Source of the DNA: Microbacterium sp.
GTDB lineage: Bacteria; Actinomycetota; Actinomycetes; Actinomycetales; Microbacteriaceae
Assembly: GCA_003524435.1 (NCBI GenBank)
Contig: DQHP01000005.1
Coordinates: 1-37,715, forward strand
Reading direction: 5' to 3'
DNA: 37,715 nt
Shown: piece after piece, positions 22,696-31,993 of the stretch
Position numbering within the stretch: position 1 is the first letter of the stretch
How the letters are laid out: the number at the start of each line of letters is the position of its first letter
Notes under the pieces: generated by a model
Told to the model about the DNA's origin: nothing
Seen by the model: only the letters and a program-made list of their open reading frames with translations
Databases searched by the model: none
Translations under genes and position numbers: made by a program

Positions 22696-24918
22696 CTACG
22701 ACGACAGCACTGACTCGCGAGACGGACTCGCAGCGAACAATGATCGAGGTATAAACACCGCGGTGACGCGCGCAGAACCGGATACGCTGCGGCGAAGATC
22801 GGCGCTCACCCGGCCAAGCGCACGCGACAGATCGGTGGAGTCCTCGCTAGTCCGGGCATAACTCGCACGCTCGACAGCGCCGACCAGGACCTGCACTGCC
22901 GCAGCATCCGCTCCACGGTCCATGAGCTCCGCGCCGCGCATGCGCGGCGTATCTGCGTCAGAAACAGGCAGGCGAAGGTCAACGAGCGTGTCCCGCAGCT
23001 CGCGCCATGCGACCAGGGCCTTGCCGCGGCGCGCCCGTGCACGTCGTGTTGCGCGTAGCGCCCATCGGATCACTGCGGGAAGCAGGACGACGATCAGTAC
23101 GCCCAAGGTCACGAGCATGACGGGGGCGGGGTCCAGTTGACGTAGCGCCTCACCATCAGAGGAAGCAGTGTCGCTCTGGTCGCGATCAAGTTCGGGGCCG
23201 TTTGTGGGGGCGGTTGTCGGGGCCGCAGTCGGCGCTGGTGCTGTCGGGTCACTACTCGTGTCGCCGGGGGTCAGACTCGAGAGGAAGCCTGTCGGCACTC
23301 CGAGAGACGCCGTCGGCTCAAACGGCACCCAGCCGATGTCATCGAATCGCACCTCGGGCCAGGCATGCAGTTGATCGCTGCTGACGACATAGATGGACTC
23401 GTCACCGCGTTTGTCCTCAGTCAGTCGCCCCGGCAGATATCCGACCACGATCCGTACGGGCATATCGAGAGACTGTGCCATCAAAGCAAAGGCGCCAGCG
23501 AAGTGGATGCAATAACCCGACTGTGCGTCAAGGAATGCCTCCACAGCGTCGCTGCCGGTGCCATCGAAGTCACCCTCGACCGGGGCATCCAGAGAATAGC
23601 TAAATTCTGAACGGAACCAATTCTGCATGGCGATGAGCCGGTCATAGTCCGTCTCCGCGTCCGCTGTCACTTCGGCAGCAGTGGCGGCGATGACATCGGA
23701 CACAGGCTCTGCAGGCGGCGCATCCGCCACGACGTCGACGGCCCTGATCTGCTCGAGTGTCGGCTGAACAGCGATAGAGGTGACGGTGTAATCCTCACCC
23801 GCGGCGTTTTCTGTCTTCGACGTGACGGTGCGGTTGAGGGGCATTGCGGTCCACGAAGAAGAAGCGCCGACGATTTCCGTCGCGGGGTAGGGCACGGGTA
23901 ACCACGAACTGGAGATGCCATTGATACGGATGGAAGTGCGTTGCTCGACGGTGTCGATGGCATCTGACCATTCCGCCTCACCGAAACCATCGATGAGAGC
24001 TTGTGCCGGTGTTTCGTCGGGGCTCCAGACCCGGCCGTCAAACTGTGAAAGTGTCGCGATCCGCAGGTACGGGGCACTGGGCGCATTCGTGGCCAGCGTG
24101 ATGACCTCCGAGGGCGTCGGCCTTCTGAGATCATCACCGAGTCGCAGCGAGGGGTTGACGGTGAGGCTGGTGCCCGCGCCCACCCAGGTCGCGGAGACGG
24201 GGAGGATCGGGGTGATCACCAGCGCGGTAACGATGGCCGCCGCTCCGACTCCGATCACGAGGGTGCTGGACGTTCGCCGGGGAGTGCGGGGATCGTGCCG
24301 GATGCTGTGGCGCAAGAGGAACAGAGTGAGCACAGCGAGAACGACGAACCAGGGAATGTTGGCGTCACCGAAAGAGATGATCATCGGCAACGCGCCGATT
24401 GTGGCCACGAAGACAACGGCGAGAAGCGTCAGACGCTGAGCGACGAGATGATCAAGCAAAATCGTGACAACGGCGAAGCCGAGGGCAATCAAAGTGCGCA
24501 GGCCCAGGGTGTCATTCAGCGGTGCGACGCTGTTTTGCACTTGCGTGAGCCCATCGGCCATAAGCGGCCCGAGGGCGTTAAACGTCGCACTGGTGGGGAT
24601 GAGTCCGAGGAACGCACCCTGCGGAAGAAGTAACACGGTGAGCGCACAGATCGCGGTAATGAGCTGAGCGAGGAGCGTCCAGAGACTGCGCGCCATCCTT
24701 CCTGTGCGCAGTTGGCGAACGATTACCCCCGTGGCGGCGATAACGATGATGACCGCAATACTGACAAAAGACCATTGACCGGGTGAGATCACCGAGGTGT
24801 ACGGCCACAGTGCGACGAATCCTGCACTGGCGGCGAGTGCGCCCGTGACCAGGGCACCAGATCGGCGTTCTTCTCTCTCAGCGATCCAGGCAGTGCCGCG
24901 CCGCTCAACGTGTGACAT
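22696..24918 (-). CDS. TgpA-like transglutaminase-domain membrane protein
   Basis: A 740-aa protein. Six or more N-terminal helices (~22-245) precede an extracytoplasmic region with a transglutaminase-like core at ~420-540: DAQSGYCIHFAG with Cys470, HAWPEV with His518, and Glu534 in WVPFEPT where TgpA-type proteins have the acidic triad residue. A Thr/Ala/Pro-rich linker (~540-590), one more helix and a cytoplasmic DUF4129-like tail follow. The true peptide or cell-wall substrate is unknown. ATG 24918 is preferred because the frame upstream (to 25152) overlaps the DUF58 gene. The two genes overlap by 14 bp. It is the last gene of the MoxR-DUF58-TgpA operon, which is widely conserved in this order. 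Confidence 0.88.
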   Translation of the reverse strand: MSHVERRGTAWIAEREERRSGALVTGALAASAGFVALWPYTSVISPGQWSFVSIAVIIVIAATGVIVRQLRTGRMARSLWTLLAQLITAICALTVLLLPQGAFLGLIPTSATFNALGPLMADGLTQVQNSVAPLNDTLGLRTLIALGFAVVTILLDHLVAQRLTLLAVVFVATIGALPMIISFGDANIPWFVVLAVLTLFLLRHSIRHDPRTPRRTSSTLVIGVGAAAIVTALVITPILPVSATWVGAGTSLTVNPSLRLGDDLRRPTPSEVITLATNAPSAPYLRIATLSQFDGRVWSPDETPAQALIDGFGEAEWSDAIDTVEQRTSIRINGISSSWLPVPYPATEIVGASSSWTAMPLNRTVTSKTENAAGEDYTVTSIAVQPTLEQIRAVDVVADAPPAEPVSDVIAATAAEVTADAETDYDRLIAMQNWFRSEFSYSLDAPVEGDFDGTGSDAVEAFLDAQSGYCIHFAGAFALMAQSLDMPVRIVVGYLPGRLTEDKRGDESIYVVSSDQLHAWPEVRFDDIGWVPFEPTASLGVPTGFLSSLTPGDTSSDPTAPAPTAAPTTAPTNGPELDRDQSDTASSDGEALRQLDPAPVMLVTLGVLIVVLLPAVIRWALRATRRARARRGKALVAWRELRDTLVDLRLPVSDADTPRMRGAELMDRGADAAAVQVLVGAVERASYARTSEDSTDLSRALGRVSADLRRSVSGSARVTAVFIPRSLFAASPSRESVLSS

Positions 24919-26104
24919 GGCCGCCACCCGTTGCCATCCGTGCGGGAAGTGCGTCTTCCCACGCGGCAGCGACATCGTCGGTGAGGGTGGCCGATGACCA
25001 ACCCCGCTCGGCGGCCGCATCCATCGCGCCAGGCTGCGGGTCGGACGCGAGCAAGATCGGGGCTGCTGCTCCACCATGGCGAAGCAGCGCGGCATCTTCT
25101 TCTTCGAGGCTGCCGGTGATGAATACCAGCGGGCCCGGTGGGGTGTTATCAAAGAGGGAGGCGACGCTATGGGCCTCTCCTTGCGGTATGACGTGCGCGA
25201 GCATCACCAACAGGTCGTCGCGGTCGTCCTCATGTCCGCGCAGCGCACCGAGCACAGTACCCGCAGAATCGAGCACGTTGACGCTATAGCCCTCTTCCAG
25301 CAGATGCAGCGCCACGGAGGCGCACGCCGAGACAGCCGCTTCGAAGTCGGGGCTACTCTGTGCGCCTTCAGTCGCCCACCGGCGGGCCGTGCGATCGAGG
25401 ATGACGAGTGCGTCAGGACTAGATTCTTCTTCTTCCTGGCGCACCATGAGTTCGCCGCGATGTGCGGTGGCACGCCAGTGGATGCGGCGCATCGAATCGC
25501 CTGACACATAGTGGCGCGGTGACAGGTTGTCGCTGCCCTGCCCGAGACGCGTCGATGAAGTGTGCGCTGTTCCTCCCGCGGCTCCGACATTCGAACTCAG
25601 AGGCGCCAAGGGCACCACCTCAGGCACGACGGTGACCGTCCGCGACTCACCGAACTCCTGCTCTTTTTGAGCGAAGCCGAACGGATCGATCGTGCGCAGG
25701 GTGAGCGGCCCGATTGCCCAGATTCCGCGCTGGATGCCGGTGATGGAGTAGTTCAGATGAGTGCCGTTGTCGGTCGGGAACTCGCCGCTGGCGTTTCCAG
25801 ATACCGCCGGTGGTAGGTGATCTCGCCAGATTCCGTGGGGGATGCGCAACGACCGTAAATCGAAGCGCACCGCCACCTTCGATTCCTCGCCAACAGTGAG
25901 CAGGTCTGTGGAGATGCGCCTGGTCACGGCACCGCTACGGCGAGGAACATGCACGACCAATGCCGCGAGAATCACGAGGACGAAAAGGAGCACCGCTACG
26001 TAGAGCAGAATCGTGGCGGCCAGCAGATTCGCGGCAATCACGCACGCAAGCCCGGCAATGAGTGCTCCTGCGCCCCGATAGGTGAGCGCGCGTCGTCGGC
26101 GCAT
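24905..26104 (-). CDS. DUF58 domain-containing protein
   Basis: A 399-aa protein with two N-terminal helices (~10-50) and a C-terminal DUF58 domain. The family signature is seen in YVSGDSMRRIHWRATAHRGELMVRQEEEES near residues 200-228, followed by a von Willebrand-A-like segment (ALVILDRTA). DUF58 proteins are partners of MoxR AAA+ ATPases and are thought to act in complex assembly or as metal-binding adaptors. The biochemical role is not settled. The gene starts 11 bp after the MoxR stop and overlaps the transglutaminase gene, so the three proteins are made together. Confidence 0.9.
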   Translation of the reverse strand: MRRRRALTYRGAGALIAGLACVIAANLLAATILLYVAVLLFVLVILAALVVHVPRRSGAVTRRISTDLLTVGEESKVAVRFDLRSLRIPHGIWRDHLPPAVSGNASGEFPTDNGTHLNYSITGIQRGIWAIGPLTLRTIDPFGFAQKEQEFGESRTVTVVPEVVPLAPLSSNVGAAGGTAHTSSTRLGQGSDNLSPRHYVSGDSMRRIHWRATAHRGELMVRQEEEESSPDALVILDRTARRWATEGAQSSPDFEAAVSACASVALHLLEEGYSVNVLDSAGTVLGALRGHEDDRDDLLVMLAHVIPQGEAHSVASLFDNTPPGPLVFITGSLEEEDAALLRHGGAAAPILLASDPQPGAMDAAAERGWSSATLTDDVAAAWEDALPARMATGGGHVTR

Positions 26105-26115
26105 GGTCGGTGTCG

Positions 26116-27108
26116 TCAGAATCTCGCCTCGAGCGGGACGCGCACACGCTCGACGATCTGATTCAGCGCCGTTTCGACGGGTTGCGTGCCTGCGCGGTGC
26201 ACTCCGCGCGCGGGCAGGAGGCGGTGCGCGAACACGGGAATGAGAAGGTCAGTGAGATCATCCGGGATCACGAATTCGCGCCCGTCCAAGGCAGCCCACA
26301 CCTTGGCGGCGCGCACGAGTTGCAGCGTGGCGCGCGGGCTTGCCCCGAGATGCAGGCCCGGGTCAGTGCGGGTGGCCTGAGAAAGAGCGACAGCATATTC
26401 TTCGACGGCCGGCGAGACATGCACCGCACGCGCCCAGCCGATCATTTGCGCGATCGCTGCGGCGTCCGCAACAGGGGTGACTCCGTCAAGTGGGTTGACG
26501 CTATCGCGCTGTCGGAGCATGAGAGCTTCTGCCGCGGCATCCGGATAGCCCATGGAGATGCGCATCATGAAGCGGTCTCGCTGCGCCTCGGGAAGGGCAT
26601 AAGTGCCCTCCATCTCGAGAGGGTTCTGGGTGGCGACGACGAGAAAAGGATTGGGAAGCGGATGGGTCTGCCCATCGACGGTGACCTGGCCCTCTTCCAT
26701 CGCTTCCAACAGTGCTGACTGTGTTTTGGGCGAAGAACGGTTGATCTCATCGGCGATGACGATCTGCGCGAAGATGGCGCCCCGTTTGAACTCAAACTCG
26801 CGATCGACAGGATTGTAGACCGAGACGCCCGTGACGTCGCCTGGCAACAAATCGGGCGTGAACTGGATGCGACGCACAGTGGCATCGACAGTCCCCGCCA
26901 ATGCACGAGCCAGCATCGTCTTGCCGACACCGGGGACGTCTTCAATGAGCAGGTGTCCCTCAGCCAACAGGCACACCAGTGCATTGCGGACAGCATCCGC
27001 TTTGCCGTCGATCACCTCGCCGATTGAGGTCAAGATTGCAGACGTTCGCGCAGCGAACTGCTCGGCGGTGATTTGGGCCGGGGTGATTTGGGCCGGGGTG
27101 GTGTGCAT
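26116..27108 (-). CDS. MoxR family AAA+ ATPase
   Basis: A 330-aa MoxR-type AAA+ ATPase, usual length. Walker A is GVPGVGKTML, Walker B is VIADEINR, sensor 1 is in VVATQNPLEMEGTYALPEAQRDRF, and the C-terminal lid follows. MoxR proteins work as chaperone-like ATPases with DUF58/VWA partners. Here it leads the operon with DUF58 and a transglutaminase protein, so a cell-envelope role is likely. The first residues include PAQITPAQIT, encoded by a 15-bp tandem repeat. The 130-bp gap to the divergent SRP RNA holds TACGAT on the minus strand as a possible -10. Confidence 0.92.
   Translation of the reverse strand: MHTTPAQITPAQITAEQFAARTSAILTSIGEVIDGKADAVRNALVCLLAEGHLLIEDVPGVGKTMLARALAGTVDATVRRIQFTPDLLPGDVTGVSVYNPVDREFEFKRGAIFAQIVIADEINRSSPKTQSALLEAMEEGQVTVDGQTHPLPNPFLVVATQNPLEMEGTYALPEAQRDRFMMRISMGYPDAAAEALMLRQRDSVNPLDGVTPVADAAAIAQMIGWARAVHVSPAVEEYAVALSQATRTDPGLHLGASPRATLQLVRAAKVWAALDGREFVIPDDLTDLLIPVFAHRLLPARGVHRAGTQPVETALNQIVERVRVPLEARF
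27067..27096. repeat. 15-bp tandem duplication at the moxR 5' end
   Basis: GGTGATTTGGGCCGG occurs twice without a gap (27067-27081 and 27082-27096), followed by GGTG. In the minus-strand reading frame it encodes PAQIT twice at the N terminus of the MoxR protein. It keeps frame and may vary in copy number between strains. Confidence 0.85.
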
Positions 27109-27228
27109 GCGTGGCTCTCGCCCTTCGTCGGGTGTGATTAGATCGTACGCGCTTGATACGGCACTCGGTCAGGAACGCGACTCGAGGGTCTCAGAGCAGG
27201 TGGGTTCGTGACCACCGCGCGGGCCAGG

Positions 27229-27234
27229 TAGACT
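27229..27234 (+). promoter_or_regulatory. -10 box of the SRP RNA gene
   Basis: TAGACT ends 6 nt before the predicted 5' end of the SRP RNA near 27241. TTCGTG (27205-27210) with an 18-bp spacer is a weak -35. Confidence 0.5.
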
Positions 27235-27238
27235 TGTC

Positions 27239-27330
27239 TCGGCTCTCCGCGTGGCAGCATCCAGGCCAATTCCCCCAGGACGGAAACGTAGCAAGGGTAA
27301 CCGGGCTCTGCTGGGTGCGCGGAGGGTCTT
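27239..27330 (+). ncRNA. ffs: Signal recognition particle RNA, bacterial small type
   Basis: The segment contains the highly conserved domain IV of SRP RNA: CCAGGACGGAAACG and AGCAAGGGTAACCGGG flank the GGAA tetraloop, and the outer strands CTCCGCG/CGCGGAG pair to close the long hairpin. It is the short (4.5S-like) form that binds Ffh to target membrane proteins. The 3' side runs into TCTTTTCTTTT, giving a built-in terminator. Ends are estimated to within a few bases. It lies between the MoxR operon and a rhomboid gene. Confidence 0.93.
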
Positions 27331-27384
27331 TTCTTTTGCCCAAATTTGGGCCGTCCGTCCAGCTTGGCCTGCGAGGATCGTGGT

Positions 27385-28002
27385 GTGAGCACTTCTGTTG
27401 CCCCTGCGCATTCCGGAAATGAGCGTTCCGGGAAACTCGCGCGATTCGCGTCACCGGTCGCGCTGCTCGCTCTGATGTGGGCGGTGCAGTTCCTGGATGC
27501 GATCCTTCCTGGCTCCTTCACCGGCTTCGGTCTCAGGTCGTGGGACTTCGCCAGCCTGCCGGGGCTGGTGCTCGGCCCGCTGCTGCACTCCGGCTGGCCC
27601 CATCTGATCAGCAACTCGCTGCCATTCCTGGTGCTCGGATGCCTCGTTGCCGTGGAAGGCGCCACACGGTTCTGGCTGGTCACTGCGATGGTGGCGATCG
27701 TCGGCGGCGCCGGTACCTGGCTCGTTAACGCTCCTGGCACGCTCACCGTCGGGGCATCCGGCCTCGTCTTCGGTTATTTCGCCTACATCGTTGTGCGGGT
27801 GTTCTCTCCGCGTCCGATTGCGCACCGCATCGCGCACGCGCTCATCGCGCTCATCGTCATTGCGCTGTATGGCGGCTCTATGCTCGCCGGCATCGTCGGT
27901 GTGGGAGCGGGCATCTCTTGGCAGGCGCACCTCTTTGGGGCAGTCGGCGGTGTGATGAGTGCGCTGATGGGCGCCAAGCGCCGCACAGGTCGGGGCGCGT
28001 GA
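27385..28002 (+). CDS. Rhomboid family intramembrane serine protease
   Basis: A 205-aa six-helix membrane protease. The conserved HSGWPHLISNS segment (68-78, with Asn77), the catalytic serine in GASG (Ser125) and the helix-6 histidine in WQAHLFGAVGG (His182) give the Ser-His dyad plus oxyanion residues of active rhomboids. It would cleave membrane proteins within or near the bilayer. GTG 27385 is used because a GCGAGG lies 8 nt upstream and the frame before it runs into the SRP RNA terminator. It overlaps the next gene by 4 bp (GTGA). Confidence 0.88.
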   Translation: MSTSVAPAHSGNERSGKLARFASPVALLALMWAVQFLDAILPGSFTGFGLRSWDFASLPGLVLGPLLHSGWPHLISNSLPFLVLGCLVAVEGATRFWLVTAMVAIVGGAGTWLVNAPGTLTVGASGLVFGYFAYIVVRVFSPRPIAHRIAHALIALIVIALYGGSMLAGIVGVGAGISWQAHLFGAVGGVMSALMGAKRRTGRGA

Positions 28003-28634
28003 CCGCGCGCCGCACACCTCGACGCCGCACACCTCGACGCCGCACACCTCGATGGCGACGGAACCGGCGAAGCGCATTGCCAATCGCTTTGTCTCTCGGT
28101 GCCCTCGCTCTCACCGCGCTCCTCTTCGTGTTGGTGCCGCTCGCCGCATCCCGTGACCCACTCTCGCTCTGCGTCTCAGAGCCAGCGACATTCCCGCAAG
28201 ACGGGATCGCCGGCTGGGAAGACGATCAGCTGGAAAACGCCGCCATCATCATTCGCACCGCGAGCGCACAGGGCTTTGCGCGGGGCGGCCAGATCCTTGG
28301 CGTCATGGCGGCCATGGGCGAGAGCAGCCTGCGCAACATCGATTACGGCGACTGGGAAACCTCAGGCATCGTGAACCCCGACGGCACTCGCACCTCGAGC
28401 ATCGGACTGTTCCAACAGCAGGAGTGGTGGGGGAGTGCAGAAACACGGATGGACCCCGCGGGCGCCGCCACGCTCTTCTACAACCGCCTCGCACGACTGC
28501 CGAATTGGCAGAGTATGACGCCGACCCACGCGATTCACCGGGTGCAGATTAATACCGACAGCGAGCACTACGCGAAATTCGAGCAGGATGCTACGGAAAT
28601 CGTCGACGCGCTGTCAGGGCCCTGCTCGGCCTAA
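27999..28634 (+). CDS. Membrane-anchored lysozyme-fold-like protein
   Basis: A 211-aa protein with a very basic N terminus (RRTPR repeated three times, residues ~4-18), one helix (~26-50) and an extracytoplasmic domain. The domain pattern ILGVMAAMGESSLRN (Glu108), TSSIGLFQQQ and YNRLARLPNWQSMTPTHAIHRVQ resembles the lysozyme-like modules often found in actinobacterial peptidoglycan hydrolases, where the Glu is catalytic. It may cut or bind cell-wall glycan. This is inference from pattern, not a proven match. GTG 27999 overlaps the rhomboid stop by 4 bp, so the two are coupled. The frame is open upstream but overlaps the rhomboid gene. Confidence 0.65.
   Translation: MTARRTPRRRTPRRRTPRWRRNRRSALPIALSLGALALTALLFVLVPLAASRDPLSLCVSEPATFPQDGIAGWEDDQLENAAIIIRTASAQGFARGGQILGVMAAMGESSLRNIDYGDWETSGIVNPDGTRTSSIGLFQQQEWWGSAETRMDPAGAATLFYNRLARLPNWQSMTPTHAIHRVQINTDSEHYAKFEQDATEIVDALSGPCSA
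28008..28052 (+). repeat. Three perfect 15-bp tandem repeats
   Basis: CGCCGCACACCTCGA is repeated exactly three times (28008-28022, 28023-28037, 28038-28052). The unit is a multiple of 3 and encodes the basic RRTPR segments before the membrane helix of the lysozyme-fold-like protein. Exact identity of the copies suggests recent expansion. Confidence 0.95.
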
Positions 28635-28637
28635 ACT
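28632..28637 (+). promoter_or_regulatory. -10 box of leaderless pta
   Basis: TAAACT overlaps the TAA stop of the preceding gene and ends 6 nt before GTG 28644. CTGTCA at 28611-28616 is a possible but closely spaced -35. No Shine-Dalgarno sequence is present. Confidence 0.6.
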
Positions 28638-28643
28638 GTGCAC

Positions 28644-30764
28644 GTGGCACGGAGCATCTACATCACCTCCGCTGAGGGGCATACCGGCAAATCAACCATC
28701 GCGTTGGGCGTGCTTGATGCGCTCATGCGGGTGACGCCACGGGTCGGAGTCTTCCGGCCCATTGCGCGCTCTTCAGCCGAGCCTGACTACGTGCTCGAGT
28801 TGCTGCTTGCCCACGACGGTGTGCACCTTGACTATGACGACTGCATCGGCGTCACATATGACGACGTGCGCGATGACCCCGACCGGGCCGTGTCGACGAT
28901 CATCTCCCGCTTCAAGGCCGTCGAGGCACAGTGTGACGCGGTCGTCATCATCGGCAGCGACTATACCGATGTCGCGAGCCCCGCAGAGTTGGGGTACAAC
29001 GCGCGTATTGCGGCAAACCTCGGTGCGCCCGTGCTGCTCGTACTCAGCGGGCGAGACCAGCAGTCCCGAGCAGAACAGCTCGGTACCTCCACCGCACGCA
29101 CCGCTGAGGCTGTCGGGCAGATGGCCGCCCTCGCGCTTGCTGAATTGCAAGAGGAACGGGCAGAACTTTTCGCGGTGATCGTGAACCGCGCTGACCCTGA
29201 TGCTCTGCAGGATGGCGTCGACGCGGTCCGCAGCGTTCACGCCGATGCAACGCCGGTGTGGGCCATTCCTGAGGACCGCACGCTTGTCGCGCCGTCGATT
29301 CGTGGCATTCTCTCGGCCGTTGACGGCACGCTCATCAAGGGCGACCCTGATCTGCTGACGCGCGAGGTTCTCAGCGTCGTTGTTGCCGGAATGTCGATGG
29401 TGAACGTGCTGCCGCGACTCACCGAAGATGCCGCAGTGGTGATTCCGGCTGACCGCACCGAAGTGCTTCTCGCGGCGCTCATGGCTGATGCTGCCGGGAC
29501 GTTCCCTTCGATCGCCACGATCATTTTGAACGGGCCGTTCCCGCTGCCAGAGCCGATCGAGCAGCTCCTTGACGGCCTCGCGCCGACTGTTCCGATCATC
29601 ACGACAGACCACGGAACATATGACACGGCGGTGCGGGTAATGGGTGCGCGAGGACGACTCGCCGCCGACTCACGACACCGCTACGACCGTGCCCTCGGAC
29701 TGTTTCAGACGCATGTCGACATCACCGAACTGGCGAGGCTGCTCGGCCTCGCCGAATCGCGCGTCGTCACGCCGCTGATGTTCGAATACGGGCTCATCGA
29801 ACGCGCCCGCGCTGACCGGAAGAAGATCGTGCTCCCGGAGGGGGAAGACGATCGCATCCTGCGTGCGGCGGCAACGCTCATCGCTCGAGACGTCGCCGAT
29901 CTGACGATCCTCGGCAACGAGCGAGACATCCGCGCCCGTGCTGTTGAACTCGGTATCGACATCACAGCAGCACAGATCGTGAGCCCCACCGACTCTGAGT
30001 ACGTCGATCGCTTCGCCGAAGAGTACGCACGACTGCGCGCCCACAAGGGCGTCACCGTTTCGCAGGCCGCCGATACGATCACCGATGTCTCTTACTTCGG
30101 CACGATGATGGTGCACCTCGGCCTTGCGGACGGCATGGTTTCGGGCGCGACCCACACCACAGCCCACACAATCCGCCCGTCGTTCGAGATCATCAAGACG
30201 CGTCCTGGCGTCGATGTCGTCTCGAGCGTCTTTCTTATGGCTCTTGCAGACCGGGTGCTCGTTTACGGCGACTGCGCAGTGATCCCTGATCCGACGAGCA
30301 TCCAGTTAGCTGATATCGCGATTTCGTCGGCCGAGACAGCGCAGCAGTTCGGGATCGAGCCGAGGGTGGCGATGCTGTCGTATTCGACGGGCGAATCGGG
30401 CACTGGCGCGGACGTCGAAAAGGTCCGCGAGGCGACCGCTCTCGTGCGCCATCGGGCACCCCAACTGCCCGTGGAGGGGCCGATCCAGTACGACGCAGCA
30501 GCCGATGCCGCAGTCGCGCAGGCGAAGATGCCAGAGTCCGCTGTCGCTGGGCGCGCCACGGTGTTTATCTTCCCCGACCTCAACACCGGCAACAACACCT
30601 ACAAAGCAGTGCAACGCTCGGCGGGTGCCGTCGCGATCGGCCCGGTGCTGCAGGGGTTGAATAAGCCGATCAATGACCTCTCGCGCGGGGCGCTGGTCGA
30701 TGACATCATCAATACCGTCGCGATTACCGCGATCCAAGCGCAGGGGGCGGAGAGCGCACGATGA
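28644..30764 (+). CDS. pta: Phosphate acetyltransferase
   Basis: A 706-aa long-form Pta that interconverts acetyl-CoA and acetyl phosphate. The N-terminal BioD-like P-loop region (SIYITSAEGHTGKSTIALG) and a DRTGG domain in the middle precede the C-terminal PTA domain (~380-706), with KKIVLPEGEDDRILRAA, GMVSGATHTTAHTIRPSF and MLSYSTGESG. The long form is usual in actinobacteria and enterobacteria, and its N-terminal half is regulatory. GTG 28644 is preferred to GTG 28638 because it follows TAAACT by 6 nt. The 3' end overlaps ackA by 4 bp (ATGA), so the two enzymes are coupled. Confidence 0.96.
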   Translation: MARSIYITSAEGHTGKSTIALGVLDALMRVTPRVGVFRPIARSSAEPDYVLELLLAHDGVHLDYDDCIGVTYDDVRDDPDRAVSTIISRFKAVEAQCDAVVIIGSDYTDVASPAELGYNARIAANLGAPVLLVLSGRDQQSRAEQLGTSTARTAEAVGQMAALALAELQEERAELFAVIVNRADPDALQDGVDAVRSVHADATPVWAIPEDRTLVAPSIRGILSAVDGTLIKGDPDLLTREVLSVVVAGMSMVNVLPRLTEDAAVVIPADRTEVLLAALMADAAGTFPSIATIILNGPFPLPEPIEQLLDGLAPTVPIITTDHGTYDTAVRVMGARGRLAADSRHRYDRALGLFQTHVDITELARLLGLAESRVVTPLMFEYGLIERARADRKKIVLPEGEDDRILRAAATLIARDVADLTILGNERDIRARAVELGIDITAAQIVSPTDSEYVDRFAEEYARLRAHKGVTVSQAADTITDVSYFGTMMVHLGLADGMVSGATHTTAHTIRPSFEIIKTRPGVDVVSSVFLMALADRVLVYGDCAVIPDPTSIQLADIAISSAETAQQFGIEPRVAMLSYSTGESGTGADVEKVREATALVRHRAPQLPVEGPIQYDAAADAAVAQAKMPESAVAGRATVFIFPDLNTGNNTYKAVQRSAGAVAIGPVLQGLNKPINDLSRGALVDDIINTVAITAIQAQGAESAR

Positions 30765-31981
30765 GCGTGGTCCTCGTCATCAATAGCGGCTCATCGTCGT
30801 TGAAGTACAGCCTCATCGACATGGATCGTGAGGACTCGCTGGGGGAAGGGCTCATCGAGCGGATCGGGCAGGAAGCCAGCTCGGTTTCGCACACCGCGCG
30901 CCGCATGGGCGACGGCAGCCCCGCGCCCACGGTCCTTGATTCCACGCATAAGAGCGAGCAGGCGATCGCCGACCATGATGAGGCCTTCGCCGTCATGCTG
31001 GAGCAGTTCGCCGCTCACGGCCCCGCGCTCGCAGAGTACCCGCCTGTCGCCGTCGGACACCGGGTCGTGCATGGCGGCGCCCGGTTCTTCGCACCCACCC
31101 TCGTGACCGATGCTGTCGAGCAGTCCATTGGCGAGCTCGAAGTCTTGGCGCCGCTGCACAACCCCGCTAATCTCGCCGGCATCCGTGCGGCAAGAGCTAA
31201 GTTCCCGGCGGCCCCGCACATCGTGGTGTTTGACACGGCGTTTCACCAGACGCTGTCACCTGCGGCCTACACGTATGCCATCGACGCGGCCTTTGCAGAG
31301 AAGCACCGGGTGCGCCGCTATGGTTTTCACGGCACGAGCCACAAGTACGTCAGCGAAGCAGCGGCAGACTTCCTCGGCCGCGATCTCAACTCGCTGCGCC
31401 AACTCGTGTTCCATCTCGGCAATGGTGCGTCCGTCACTGCCATTGATGGCGGGCGCTCTGTGGAGACGTCGATGGGCCTCACTCCACTTGAGGGCCTCGT
31501 CATGGGCACTCGCTCCGGCGACATCGACCCCGCAGCGCTCGTGCACATCCATCGCGTCGCCGGATACACGATCGACGAGATCGATGGCCTATTGAATACC
31601 CGCAGTGGGTTGAAAGGGCTTGCTGGCCGCAGCGACATGCGCGACATCCTTGCCGGTGTGGAAGCAGGAGAAGACGCAGCCACCCTCGCTTTTGATGTGT
31701 ATATCCACCGCCTGCGTGCCTATGCGGGCGCGTACATTGCCCAGTTGGGCGGCGTCGACGTGATCTCCTTTACCGCCGGAGTGGGCGAGAACGCCGCTCG
31801 GGTGCGGGCCGAGGCCATGGCAACCCTGAGCTTCCTCGGCGTGCAGATCGACCCCACCCGCAACGATGCGCGAGGCGGCGGCGTCCGGCGAATTTCTGCA
31901 GACTCTTCGACGGTGGAGGTCCTGGTCGTACCCACAGATGAAGAGCTCGAAATCGCAAGACAGACGCTCAGCCTGGTCTGA
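30761..31981 (+). CDS. ackA: Acetate kinase
   Basis: A 406-aa acetate kinase of normal length that converts acetyl phosphate and ADP to acetate and ATP. It has the N-terminal phosphate loop VINSGSSSLKY, the middle motif RRYGFHGTSHKYVSEAA, ADP-binding HLGNGASVTAI, and FTAGVGENAARVR near the C terminus. With Pta it forms the acetate overflow/assimilation route. The start codon overlaps the end of pta. A truncated gene begins 12 bp after its stop. Confidence 0.97.
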   Translation: MSVVLVINSGSSSLKYSLIDMDREDSLGEGLIERIGQEASSVSHTARRMGDGSPAPTVLDSTHKSEQAIADHDEAFAVMLEQFAAHGPALAEYPPVAVGHRVVHGGARFFAPTLVTDAVEQSIGELEVLAPLHNPANLAGIRAARAKFPAAPHIVVFDTAFHQTLSPAAYTYAIDAAFAEKHRVRRYGFHGTSHKYVSEAAADFLGRDLNSLRQLVFHLGNGASVTAIDGGRSVETSMGLTPLEGLVMGTRSGDIDPAALVHIHRVAGYTIDEIDGLLNTRSGLKGLAGRSDMRDILAGVEAGEDAATLAFDVYIHRLRAYAGAYIAQLGGVDVISFTAGVGENAARVRAEAMATLSFLGVQIDPTRNDARGGGVRRISADSSTVEVLVVPTDEELEIARQTLSLV

Positions 31982-31993
31982 ACGGAGAGCAAC

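Noticed and set aside
22696..27108. MoxR-DUF58-transglutaminase operon as a new system
   Set aside because: This gene order is widely conserved and already recognised, although its biochemical role remains poorly defined.
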